Positions 48,624-57,135 of a stretch of 64,000 nucleotides of DNA are shown here, piece after piece; the stretch's first letter is position 1; each line of letters starts with the position of its first letter. The DNA is from Colwellia maritima. Its GTDB lineage: Bacteria > Pseudomonadota > Gammaproteobacteria > Enterobacterales > Alteromonadaceae. A program made the translations under genes and the position numbers. The notes beneath the pieces are model-generated. The model was not told the origin of the DNA, did no database searches, and was given only the letters and a program-made list of their open reading frames with translations. Location: NCBI RefSeq assembly GCF_022669015.1, contig NZ_JAKKSL010000001.1:1532059-1596058 (forward strand), in the 5' to 3' direction.

Positions 48624-49394
48624 TTAGCTTCTTTCACCAAAGATAGCGGTACCGATTCTCACCATGGTAGAACCATAAGCAATCGCTATTTCTAAATCAT
48701 TAGACATGCCCATTGAAAGCGTATCTACCGTTGGATATTGGGCTTGTAATTTTTTAAACAAGTGCTGCATTTTTTCATAACTAGCGACACCGGCATTTTT
48801 TTCTGGAATTGCCATTAAGCCACGCAACATAAGTTTATCACAATTATCAACAACTTCAGCTAAAGAAAATACCTCATCCACCATAATGCCAGATTTTGAC
48901 GGTTCTTCACTAATATTGACTTGTAAACAAATGTTTAGCGGGGTATCTTGACAATTATGTTGCTGAGTTGAATCGTTTAAGTGCTCATTTAAACGGTGAG
49001 CTATTTTTGCTCGGTCAACGCTGTGAACCCAGTGAAAATGTTGTGCAATTTGTTTTGTTTTATTCGATTGAATAGGGCCAATAAAATGCCAACAAATATC
49101 GGGAAGATGTGACAATGCGGTGATTTTTTCTATTGCTTCTTGTAAATAGTTTTCACCAAAGTCACGTTGTCCAACAAGGTATGCTTGCTCTATTGCTGAT
49201 ACTGGTTTTGTTTTACTAACAGCGAGCAAAGTAACACGATTTTGGTTAGTATTTGACGATACTTTATTTTCTTGCGCAGGTATCTGAGAGCTAACATGAG
49301 AACTAACATGAGAACTAACATGAGAAGTATTATGGCAAGCTCTATTAATTTGTGATTGTATTTTTTGTATATTTTCTTTAATTTTATTCATCAT
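48624..49394 (-). CDS. yggS: YggS/PROSC-family PLP homeostasis protein
   Basis: PLP-binding protein that buffers pyridoxal phosphate. 256 residues. The PLP-lysine motif is TLLAVSKTKP. FGENYLQEAIEKI, WHFIGPIQSNKTK, LRGLMAIPE and LSMGMSNDLEIAIAYGSTMV are all typical. Unusual is an N-terminal insertion with three near-identical 12-bp units encoding SHVS repeats (49295-49330). The insertion precedes the barrel core and probably forms a disordered loop. Confidence 0.94.
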   Translation of the reverse strand: MMNKIKENIQKIQSQINRACHNTSHVSSHVSSHVSSQIPAQENKVSSNTNQNRVTLLAVSKTKPVSAIEQAYLVGQRDFGENYLQEAIEKITALSHLPDICWHFIGPIQSNKTKQIAQHFHWVHSVDRAKIAHRLNEHLNDSTQQHNCQDTPLNICLQVNISEEPSKSGIMVDEVFSLAEVVDNCDKLMLRGLMAIPEKNAGVASYEKMQHLFKKLQAQYPTVDTLSMGMSNDLEIAIAYGSTMVRIGTAIFGERS

Positions 49395-49506
49395 TTTGTG
49401 ACTAATGTTTAGACCGATTTATTATTAACGAACAACCGCTGTTTTTAAGATAGGTATAATACGTTAACAATTGATATTTTAACAGATAACACCACCGAGG
49501 TTTTTT

Positions 49507-50550
49507 ATGGATATTACCGAACTACTTGCCTTTAGTGTGCAACATGAGGCGTCAGATTTACATTTATCAACTGGCACACCGCCGTCAATCCGTGTTGATG
49601 GTGATGTTCGTAAACTCAACATTCCTGCATTTGATGCAAAAGATGTTAATGCGTTGGTTTATGACATTATGAATGATCGTCAACGTAAAGAGTATGAAGA
49701 AAAACTCGAAGTGGATTTTTCCTTTGAAGTGCCTAACTTAGCTCGTTTTAGGGTTAACGCGTTTAACCAAAACCGAGGTCCTGCTGCAGTATTTCGTACG
49801 ATTCCAAGCAAGATATTGTCACTTGATGATTTAGGTTGCCCTGATATTTTTAGAGAGATATCTGATACGCCTCGAGGGTTAGTTTTGGTTACAGGACCAA
49901 CCGGTTCAGGTAAGTCTACTACATTAGCGGCAATGGTTGATTATATTAATGATTCGAAACATGATCATATTTTAACGATTGAAGATCCGATAGAATTTGT
50001 GCACGAAAATAAATTGTGTTTGATTAACCAACGTGAAGTACATCGCGATACCCTTAGTTTCGAAGCCGCGCTTCGCTCGGCATTACGTGAAGATCCCGAT
50101 GTTATCCTTGTGGGGGAGATGCGTGATTTAGAAACCATTCGTCTTGCAATGACCGCAGCAGAAACCGGGCATTTGGTTTTTGGTACTTTGCATACTACTT
50201 CGGCTCCCAAAACCATTGACCGTATTATTGATGTATTCCCAGGTGAAGAAAAATCGATGGTACGTTCTATGTTGTCAGAATCACTTCGGGCCGTTATCTC
50301 TCAAACGTTAATCAAGAAAGTAGGGGGTGGCCGAGTTGCTGCCCATGAAATTATGATAGGAACGCCTGCTATTCGTAACTTAATACGTGAAGATAAAATT
50401 GCACAAATGTATTCAGCTATTCAAACAGGTATGTCTAATGGTATGCAAACAATGGATCAGTGCTTACAGAATTTAGTGAGTAGAGGCATGATTACTAAAG
50501 GTGCTGCTATGGAAAAAGCTGTCGACAAAAATCAATTCAGAAGCTTTTAA
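49507..50550 (+). CDS. pilT: Type IV pilus retraction ATPase PilT
   Basis: Hexameric ATPase that retracts type IV pili (twitching, DNA uptake). 347 residues. Walker A is GPTGSGKSTTLAAM, the Asp box TIEDPIEFVHENK, Walker B DVILVGEMRDLETI, and the His box GHLVFGTLHTTSA. The C-terminal AIRNLIRE retraction motif is also seen. Divergent from yggS and followed by pilU, the standard arrangement. Confidence 0.97.
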   Translation: MDITELLAFSVQHEASDLHLSTGTPPSIRVDGDVRKLNIPAFDAKDVNALVYDIMNDRQRKEYEEKLEVDFSFEVPNLARFRVNAFNQNRGPAAVFRTIPSKILSLDDLGCPDIFREISDTPRGLVLVTGPTGSGKSTTLAAMVDYINDSKHDHILTIEDPIEFVHENKLCLINQREVHRDTLSFEAALRSALREDPDVILVGEMRDLETIRLAMTAAETGHLVFGTLHTTSAPKTIDRIIDVFPGEEKSMVRSMLSESLRAVISQTLIKKVGGGRVAAHEIMIGTPAIRNLIREDKIAQMYSAIQTGMSNGMQTMDQCLQNLVSRGMITKGAAMEKAVDKNQFRSF

Positions 50551-50581
50551 TTTTTTGTAAAATATTAGGCAGGAATAACCA

Positions 50582-51708
50582 ATGAGTTTTCATCAGTTAT
50601 TAGAAAAAATGGTTGCTGCAGATGCATCCGATATGTTCGTTACCGCTAAATTACCGGTAAGTGCAAAAATTAATGGTGAGTTACAACCTATTGCTGACCA
50701 TGCATTGACGCCTGAAGAAGCGTTAGGTTTAGTTCATAACGCGATGAATGAAAAACAAATTCGCCAGTTTGATGAAGAAAAAGAATGTAACTTTGCGATT
50801 TCAATTGAGGGCATTGGTCGTTTTCGTGTTTCCGCTTTTTGGCAACGTGATATGGCAGGCATGGTCATTCGTCGTATTGTAACTGAGATTCCTGACACTG
50901 ATGATTTGGGCTTGCCCTCTATCTTAAAAGATGTGGTCATGTCAAAACGTGGTTTAGTGCTTTTCGTTGGTGGAACGGGTACGGGTAAGTCTACGTCAAT
51001 GGCCTCTTTGATTGGTTATCGAAATCGAAATTCTCGTGGGCATATTTTAACGATTGAAGACCCCGTTGAATTTGTACATGAGCATGCTAAGAGTATGATA
51101 ACTCAGCGAGAAGTTGGCTTGGATACCGAATCATTTGATGCCGCATTAAAAAGTTCATTACGACAAGCGCCCGACGTTATTTTGATTGGTGAAATTCGTA
51201 GCCAAGAAATTATGGAGCATGCGCTAAGTTTTGCAGAAACAGGGCATTTATGTATTGCAACCTTGCATGCGAACAATGCTAACCAAGCAATTGACCGTAT
51301 TATGCATTTAGTACCGCTGATCAGCATGGTAAATTATTATTTGATTTAGCATTAAACCTTAGAGGAATAATTGCGCAACAGTTAGTACCAACCAAGGATG
51401 GAAATAGTCGAGTGGCGGCTATTGAAATATTATTAAATTCTCCTTACATTGCAGAGCTCATTAAAAAAGGTGAAGTTGGTAGTATTAAAGAGGTGATGGA
51501 AAAATCTAACGAACAAGGCATGCAAACCTTTGATCAAGCCTTATTTACTTTGTATGAGCGCGGTCAAATTACTTACGCGGATGCGTTGCATCATGCTGAT
51601 TCACCGAATGACTTACGCTTGATGATTAAACTACGCAGTAATGAACAAGGAGGAACAGGTGGTTTAGCGGGTGTGACCCTTGATGGATTTGACACCGAGG
51701 ATGAATAG
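50582..51708 (+). CDS. pilU: PilT-dependent retraction ATPase PilU (one frameshift)
   Basis: Accessory pilus retraction ATPase. Walker A is GGTGTGKSTSMASL, the Asp box TIEDPVEFVHEHA, Walker B DVILIGEIRSQEIM. The frame shifts near 51317 (CCGCTGATCAGCATGG); the other frame reads HGKLLFDLALNLRGIIAQ and runs on to 51708. About 375 codons, with a Gly-rich acidic C-terminus. Confidence 0.92.
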
Positions 51709-51759
51709 ATTGATAAAGGGAAATTATTCTTTTTATCAAAGAACAAAGAATAAAAATTT

Positions 51760-51820
51760 GAGGTTATTATTTGAGGTTATTATTTAAGGTTATTATTTAA
51801 GGTTATTATTTAAGGTTATT
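51760..51820. repeat. 13-bp tandem repeat, about 4.7 copies, downstream of pilU
   Basis: Units GAGGTTATTATTT (twice) then AAGGTTATTATTT (twice) and a partial copy. Intergenic, just before a terminator-like hairpin. Confidence 0.9.
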
Positions 51821-51821
51821 A

Positions 51822-51856
51822 AGAAGGCCCAATAAAAGGATTTTAATTGGGTCTTA
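51822..51856. terminator. Bidirectional terminator between the converging pilU and CBS gene
   Basis: AAGGCCCAAT ... ATTGGGTCTTATTT: a 10-bp stem with one G-T pair, and a T-rich tail on the plus strand. Confidence 0.65.
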
Positions 51857-51870
51857 TTTGATTCTAAAAC

Positions 51871-52314
51871 TTATTTAATTCTAAAATTAGTTTCTAAAGT
51901 TTTTCGGTATTTCAAAGCAAGTACCTTTAAAAGATCACGCCAAGTAATGATACCTACGGGCATGTCTTCTTTATTTACGACTGGCAAACAAGATATGTGG
52001 TTATCATATAGGAGTAACACCGCTTCATTTAAGGTTTGATATGACTTAATTGTTACAATGTTCCTAGTCATTACTTGGTGTGCTTTTTTGTGCATTAAAG
52101 CGGTGTCTCTATAGGTTTCATGACTTGTACCTACCGTTGGACTCAAGTGTTTATATAAGTCTCTATCTGTCATAACCCCTGCAACTAATCCATCATCATC
52201 TGTGATAATTACATGATGTATTTTATTGTTTTCAAATAGCGTTTTAACTTTGCTTAAGGGAGAGTCCATCGAAAGCATGAGTAAATTTTTGCTCATTAAA
52301 TCTTCAATTTTCAT
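51871..52314 (-). CDS. CBS-domain-pair protein
   Basis: 147 residues made almost wholly of two CBS motifs: IEDLMSKNLLMLSMDSPLSK...GLVAGVMTDRDLY and VMTRNIVTIKSYQTLNEAV...PVGIITWRDLLKV. Such stand-alone pairs bind adenine nucleotides and act as energy sensors. The partner is unknown. Convergent with pilU. Confidence 0.85.
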   Translation of the reverse strand: MKIEDLMSKNLLMLSMDSPLSKVKTLFENNKIHHVIITDDDGLVAGVMTDRDLYKHLSPTVGTSHETYRDTALMHKKAHQVMTRNIVTIKSYQTLNEAVLLLYDNHISCLPVVNKEDMPVGIITWRDLLKVLALKYRKTLETNFRIK

Positions 52315-52545
52315 AGGCTATTCTTTTTTTAATTCCAATGCTCACATTGTCCTTTAAATTAATTCGGTGAAAAACTATCGCCTTACATCAATTTATATGT
52401 TTAGATAACTCATCGGATGAGGTGTTGTGTCGCTACGTATATTTGCGAATAAAATAGTCAATTCGATTGAATTAACAATATCAGTATAACAATAATTGTT
52501 GCAACTATTTCAACATATAAAAATCAATCACTGAGGTAATTAACC

Positions 52546-53991
52546 ATGGCAAATAATTTATACAGTACAGCAGATGATCAGCAAGAAATTACGTTAGTTG
52601 ATGATGCTTTACTTATGCAAAAAGAAGCCTTTGTTAATGATCCTTATTTAACGGCACAAACTCGTATTGATGATTTAGTTAAATTAAAAACTGCTATTTT
52701 AACGCATCAGGAGGCGTTAATTTCAGCTATGTCAAAAGATTTTGGTTGTAGAAGTGTTGATGATAGTAAAATGGGGGATTTAATGCCGACCATTTTAGGG
52801 ATTAACTACGCCATTAAACATATCAAAAAATGGATGAAACCATCTAAACGCCATGTAGGCATATTATTTCAACCTGCTAAAGCGTATGTTATGTACCGGC
52901 CCTTAGGCGTTGTCGGTATAATTACTCCTGGAATTACCCACTATTTTTATCCCTTGGTCCATTAACTACAGCCTTTGCTGCGGGTAATAGAGCGATGATT
53001 AAAATGTCTGAATTTACTCCGAAGAACGAACCTTGTTTTAAAAACTATGTTGGGAGATGTTTTTTCCAATGAAAAGGTTGCTGTGATTTGTGGAGGCCCC
53101 GATGTTGCTGCTCATTTTTCGGCTAAACCTTTCGACCATTTAATTTTTACCGGGTCAACACGCATTGGAAAAATTGTAATGGCGGCAGCGGCTAAGAATT
53201 TAACGCCAGTAACGCTTGAACTTGGTGGTAAATCGCCAACCATAATTGACGATGATATTGATATTAATGATGCCGTATCTCGTTTTATTCTTGGGAAAAC
53301 ACTCAATGCAGGACAAACCTGTGTTGCACCTGATTATATACTCTGTCCTTCAGGCCGTGTTGATGAGTTGAAGCACGCAATAAGTAAGCAATTTACTAAA
53401 ATGTATCCGAGTGTTGCTAACAATAGTGATTACGGTGCGATGATAAACGATGCACAACTTTCGCGATTGAGTCAGTGGTTAGAGGATGCCAAGAATAAAG
53501 GCGCTATTTTAACTACGTTAGGTTCTGATAGTCTGGAAGAGTGTAGGTTGCAAGGCAAAATACCCTTAACATTAGTTAATAATGTTAATGATGATATGTT
53601 GTTAATGCAGGAAGAGATTTTTGGTCCTGTTTTGCCTATTGTTAGTTATAAAAATCTAGCTCAAGCTATTGTTTATATTAATAATAGACCGCGTCCGTTG
53701 GCGCTGTATTTATGTAGCCATAATGCCAAAGTTCAACAAATAGTATTAGAGCAAACGCACGCCGGCGGTGTGTGTTTAAATGATGCGGCAATGCATGTGG
53801 CTCAAGATGATATGCCTTTCGGCGGTATTGGGCCATCAGGGATGGGACAGTATCATGGACATGAAGGTTTCTTAACCTTATCTAAAGCCAAATCTGTCTT
53901 TAAAAAGGGTAAAATTAATACCTCAACTAATGCTTTTCCTCCCTATGGAAAATTTATACATAAGCTTATATATAAGTTTTTTTTAAAGTAA
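52546..53991 (+). CDS. Coniferyl-aldehyde-dehydrogenase-like NAD(P)-dependent aldehyde dehydrogenase (two frameshifts)
   Basis: Oxidises aldehydes to acids. The N-terminal half runs to a break near 52940, where the neighbouring frame gives NYPLFLSLGPLTTAFAAGNR, and a second break near 53035 returns to the first frame. Catalytic Glu is in TLELGGKSPTI and catalytic Cys in LNAGQTCVAPDYIL; PFGGIGPSGMGQYHG near the C-terminus is typical. About 481 codons. The hydrophobic, basic C-terminus resembles the membrane-anchored subgroup (CalB type). Its last codons form the left copy of the 19-bp repeat that flanks the cassette island. Confidence 0.85.
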
Positions 53992-53998
53992 TTGTTAG
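53980..53998 (+). repeat. Left copy of 19-bp direct repeat flanking the island
   Basis: TTTTTAAAGTAATTGTTAG, covering the aldehyde dehydrogenase stop codon. The exact second copy is at 61732-61750. Both are also preceded by ATAAGTTTT. Confidence 0.8.
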
Positions 53999-54060
53999 CC
54001 GTTTATTTGTTATAATCTCTAATAGCATTACCTTCAGCAATGCCTTGGTACGCTTGACAT

Positions 54061-54203
54061 GGGCATTAAGCAACGAGTATTTAGCTAATGCAGGTTTAGG
54101 GATATCTGGATCAAAATCCATCATGGTTAATGAACCGCCCTGTGCGGAGCCGCATGCAGGGTGGTGTGGGGGGCCGGAGGGTAGAAACCTCCGGCTACCC
54201 GAT
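54061..54203 (+). mobile_element. Group IIC intron 3' remnant, copy 1 (end of maturase ORF, domains V-VI)
   Basis: Shares its sequence with the last ~150 bases of the longer copy ending at 57124: the C-terminal maturase codons, a domain V hairpin (ACCGCCCTG...CAGGGTGGT with a CGC triad), and domain VI CCGGAGG...CCTCCGG ending CTACCCGAT. It lacks 11 bases present in the other copies, between two TTAG repeats. It abuts the R'' box of the BrnTA cassette. The sequence from 53999 to 54060 is unassigned. Confidence 0.75.
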
Positions 54204-54213
54204 TTAGTTTTAC

Positions 54214-54423
54214 TTACTGCCAATTAAGCTTTAATTCTTTATGGCTTTGAGCGCAGTCTTTAAGATAAAGGTTAATCAAGTTTTGATAAGGCACACCATT
54301 TTGATCTGAAAGCTGTTTAAAATACTCAATAACATCTTGATCTAAACGGATAGTTATTTGTTTCTTTAGTTTTTTCACGTACGGGTTAGGTACGGAATTG
54401 GAAAAATCATATTGATCACGCAT
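54214..54423 (-). CDS. brnA: BrnA-type antitoxin
   Basis: 69 residues. A ribbon-helix-helix DNA-binding segment (KQITIRLDQDVIEYFKQLSD) is followed by PYQNLINLYLKDCAQ. It neutralises BrnT and represses the pair's promoter in the known family. ATG 54423 lies behind AGGAG and overlaps the brnT stop by eight bases. The open frame continues upstream but only inside brnT. Its stop is ten bases before the interrupted R'' box. Confidence 0.88.
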   Translation of the reverse strand: MRDQYDFSNSVPNPYVKKLKKQITIRLDQDVIEYFKQLSDQNGVPYQNLINLYLKDCAQSHKELKLNWQ

Positions 54424-54712
54424 ATCTGTACTCCTCATATTGTTTACGTTCATATTTATCTGCTTTCCTAGCAGAAATAATACGAATATTATCTTCGTAA
54501 TCTCGATAACAGTGACATACAACAAGTGTTTTGAAGTTGTCACTTTGCCCAAGAATTATAAAGCGCTCTTCACCAAAAGAGCTATCAGGATCAGGAATTA
54601 AGCGAGCATAACCATCAAAGAAAACAGACTGAGCTTCATCGAAACTTACACCGTGTTTTTTGATATTGGAAGCCGCTTTATTTAGATCCCATTCAAATTT
54701 AATATCATTCAT
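54416..54712 (-). CDS. brnT: BrnT-type ribonuclease toxin
   Basis: 98 residues of the BrnT/RelE-fold family. The N-terminal FEWDLNKAASNIKKHGVSFDEA is the family signature (WDxxKAxxNxxKHGVSFxEA); it is followed by RFIILGQSDNFKTLVVCHCYRD and a C-terminal RIISARKADKYERKQYEE with the catalytic Arg region. It cleaves mRNA and arrests growth in characterised members. First gene of a toxin-antitoxin cassette; such pairs are common stabilisers of chromosomal integron arrays. Confidence 0.9.
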   Translation of the reverse strand: MNDIKFEWDLNKAASNIKKHGVSFDEAQSVFFDGYARLIPDPDSSFGEERFIILGQSDNFKTLVVCHCYRDYEDNIRIISARKADKYERKQYEEYRYA

Positions 54713-54714
54713 AA

Positions 54715-54738
54715 ATTACAGTGTAGTTATATTGTAAT
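54715..54738 (-). promoter_or_regulatory. Candidate autoregulatory operator of brnTA
   Basis: Inverted repeat ATTACA-N12-TGTAAT immediately upstream of the brnT start codon. This is a plausible site for the ribbon-helix-helix antitoxin. Confidence 0.4.
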
Positions 54739-54760
54739 TAGAATGCAAGATATGAGGTAA

Positions 54761-54864
54761 AACTAACGCCCAAATAACAGGCTAAGTAATGGTTGGCTAT
54801 AATTGTGTAGCGAAGCGAAACGTAGCCAACTGTTACGTGTCCTTGTTGATTTTCTTGTTAGTTT
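54761..54864 (-). other. attC recombination site of the DUF4238 cassette (intact, long type)
   Basis: On the minus strand R'' is AAACTAAC, containing the gene's stop codon. The inner arms AGTTGGCTA and TAGCCAAC are paired, and the site ends GGGCG^TTAG. The ~100-base length and the CAACAAGG...GGGCGTTAG layout resemble Vibrio-type repeats. The TTG/TTAG target of group IIC-attC introns is uninterrupted here. Confidence 0.75.
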
Positions 54865-55861
54865 ACCTGCATTCTCGGTCCTGTTTTATAAGACTCATTA
54901 TTAGCAATCATTTCTTTAACTAGAGAAAAATCACTTTTTTCCGAAAATACATACTGCTCGGAGAATGTTACTTGCAAACTATTCAAAAATCTAACATTTT
55001 CAGCTGTTTGCTTCATAGGTACACCTGTTTCATATGCTTCACCATATTTTACAAGTTCTGAAGGGCTTTTAAGCATATGAAGCATCTGAGGATTCATTAC
55101 AGACATTTTCTCTACTTGCCTTTTAGATTTAATTGCTCGCTCTGCGATTGAAGGACAAGTAAATGCTAAAGTTAACGTAGTTGAAAGTGGTAAATGAATT
55201 TGAATACCTTTTAAACCTACACCTAAGTTGCCATAAAACCCCATATCGATATCGTTGTACAATGTTATTGGGTTGTCTGATATATAAAATGGATTGTTAT
55301 TACATGTTTCGTATAAAATCCATGATTTATTCATTATGTGAGTTATTACATCATTTTGATCTAATATCATTTTCAAAAATAATGTTTTTCGCTCCGAAGA
55401 TTCCTCGCTACCTAGTTCTTTCTCTATTTGTTCAGGTGACGCCCCAATAGCCTCAAATTTATCTGATACAGCACTCATCAGATGATTAATGCGTTGAAGC
55501 TCCCCAAATGACCTACCCCTTTGAACTGCTGTAAATGTTGCAATGATAATTTTCTCATCTTCGGTAAGGCATGAGATATTATTAGCGGTAATTATTTTTT
55601 TAATAATTGGAGCAGCTTTAGTTTCATAAATACCTAATATAGGCTCTAAACTCGCTTTTTCAGGGTGGTCACTAATATTGTAGAAACTATTTCTTGTCGT
55701 AGCATCAAATACGGATTGTTGAAACTCTCTTTCATTTTGTTTATCAAAAGTAAATAAACGACGTTTCTTATTTTTTTCCCAAAGCCAAAATGATCTAATA
55801 AAAACCGAGGTACAGTATGCTGCTTTTTTACATCCGTGCTCAATTTAGACGATTGACTCAT
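54858..55861 (-). CDS. DUF4238 family protein (one frameshift in an A7 run)
   Basis: About 334 codons. The N-terminus has the DUF4238 signature KKQHTVPRFLLDHFG. The frame is lost in an A7 run near 55785; eight A's would restore it, giving RRLFTFDKQNE and joining the part from 55646 down to 54858. The middle is helical and charged. NPFYISDNPITLYND near residue 220 fits the family's conserved region. Biochemical function is unknown; the family is often found in accessory regions. It starts a cassette at TTAGTTTACC and has repeat R1 directly upstream. Confidence 0.75.
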
Positions 55862-55915
55862 TTAGACTCCATAGGTGATTGGTAAACTAACAGCTATATT
55901 AGAAGGATGAATATC

Positions 55916-55951
55916 ATGTTTAAAGACGACATTGATCCTTCTATCATGTAA
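55916..55951 (+). CDS. Conserved 11-codon mini-ORF of repeat R, copy 1
   Basis: MFKDDIDPSIM with an AGAAGGA Shine-Dalgarno eight bases upstream. The same peptide, with His at position 4, occurs in the other three copies. It lies over the 42-nt hairpin and upstream of the terminator, as a leader peptide would. Confidence 0.4.
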   Translation: MFKDDIDPSIM

Positions 55952-56029
55952 ATTTAAAAATCTACGATACTCCAACTATCTCTACTCATCAATTAGTTAA
56001 TCATAATTCCGTTAACTGGTTGATGAGTG

Positions 56030-56052
56030 AAAGGTTAGTAAAAACCTTTTTT
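56030..56052 (+). terminator. Terminator within repeat R1
   Basis: AAAGGTT AGTAAA AACCTTT followed by T's. The stem base pair G-C is A-T in copies 2 and 3 (see findings). Confidence 0.7.
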
Positions 56053-56146
56053 CATGCAAATTACATAATCTTCGACTTTAGTTTGTTTATGCACAGTCAA
56101 CAATAAAAAAAAATCACAAAACATCTCAACTAAAAGAAGATTTATC

Positions 56147-57052
56147 ATGGGTGGCCTGATTAGTTTCCAAACAGGTATTAAATCGGGTCGTAAAATAGCC
56201 ATTGATATTGACTTATCTAAATTCTTTGACCGAGTTAATCATGATTTACTCATGCATAAACTCGGTTTGAAAATAAAAGATAAAGTATTGATGAAACTGA
56301 TTGGGCGCTACTTACGCGCAAGAATTGTTGAACACGGTAAGCGAGTAAAACCAACCCAAGGCGTACCACAAGGAGGGCCATTGTCACCGTTACTCTCTAA
56401 TATCATGCTTGACGAGCTTGATAAAACGTTAGAAAAGCGAGGACATCACTTCGCCCGTTATGCGGACGACTTCACCATTTTGGTGAAAAGTAAGCGAGAA
56501 GGCGAACGCGTTTTAACGAGTATTAGCTTGTTTATAAAGCAAATCCTTAAACTCGTCGTTAACGAGAAGAAAAGTCGTGTAGGCGCGGTAAAAGAGACCA
56601 AGTTTTTAGGTTTTGGTTTCAAATACGGACGCATCAAAATACATGATAATTCATTGCAGCGTTTTAAATACCGTGTGCGAGAGTTAACTAACAGAAATTG
56701 GGGAATTGCCATGAGCAAGCAAATTGCGAGCCTTAACCGATATCTGCGAGGATGGGGAAACTACTTCCTCATCGCCAACGGTTATCAGTTATGTGTCGAT
56801 TTAGATCAATGGATCCGCCGAAGAATACGGATGTGTTTTTGGCGACAATGGCGCAAGCCAAGATCCAAAGTGAAAAATCTATTAAAACGGGGTGTTCCAC
56901 TAGCGCTAGCAATTAGCTGTGGAGCGACAAGAAAAGGGGTATGGCGAAGTGCGAAAACCAAAGGGATAAATCAAGCATTGAGCAACGAGTATTTAGCCAA
57001 TGCAGGTTTAGTATCACTTAGGGATATCTGGATTAAAATCCATCATGGTTAA
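56147..57052 (+). pseudogene. Group II intron reverse transcriptase/maturase, N-terminally truncated
   Basis: 301 codons. The first six (MGGLIS) come from repeat R and run in frame into RT sequence that lacks RT0-RT2. Remaining motifs are IAIDIDLSKFFDRVNHDLL (RT3), PQGGPLSPLLSNIMLDELD (RT4), FARYADDFTILV (catalytic YADD), and a maturase/thumb domain WGNYFLIANGYQL...WIRRRIRMCFWRQW with GLVSLRDIWIKIHHG at the end. No endonuclease domain, as in IIC introns. Without the N-terminal RNA-binding part it is unlikely to be mobile, although the frame is open. Confidence 0.85.
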
Positions 57053-57124
57053 TGAACCGCCCTGTGCGGAGCCGCATGCAGGGTGGTGTGGGGGCCGGAG
57101 GGTAGAAACCTCCGGCTACCCGAT
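56164..57124 (+). mobile_element. Group IIC-attC intron remnant, copy 2 (RT part plus domains V-VI)
   Basis: Holds the RT fragment followed by domain V (57056-57088 region, CGC triad) and domain VI (CCGGAGG...CCTCCGG), ending CTACCCGAT like characterised class C introns. The 3' exon TTACATGGC is the R'' box of the OLD nuclease cassette. The intron points opposite to the cassette genes, as expected for attC bottom-strand insertion. The 5' domains I-III are missing and replaced by repeat R. Confidence 0.8.
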
Positions 57125-57135
57125 TTACATGGCTT

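Larger units (their letters stand above)
55892..56166 (+). repeat. Repeat R, copy 1 (joined to the truncated reverse transcriptase)
   Basis: Begins AGCTATATTAGAAGGATG directly after a cassette TAAC boundary and ends CCTGATTAGTTT. It contains a 42-nt hairpin AGAAGGAT...ATCCTTCT, the mini-ORF at 55916-55951, a stem ACTCATCAA...TTGATGAGT (55984-56028), and a terminator AAAGGTT...AACCTTT plus T run (56030-56052). A second start codon follows at 56147 behind AAAAGAAGA. This copy has GAC in place of CAC/CAT in the mini-ORF. Confidence 0.85.

Noticed and set aside
51760..51820. Tandem 13-mers as a CRISPR array
   Set aside because: The units are contiguous with no spacers.
55892..56166. Repeat R as the 5' domain I of the group II intron
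   Set aside because: It has no GTGYG-type 5' end, is far too short for domains I-III, and carries an intrinsic terminator.
55892..57052. Repeat R plus RT as a retron (ncRNA plus RT)
   Set aside because: The RT has group II motifs and a maturase domain. The repeat also occurs without an RT, and no msr/msd-like paired ends were seen.
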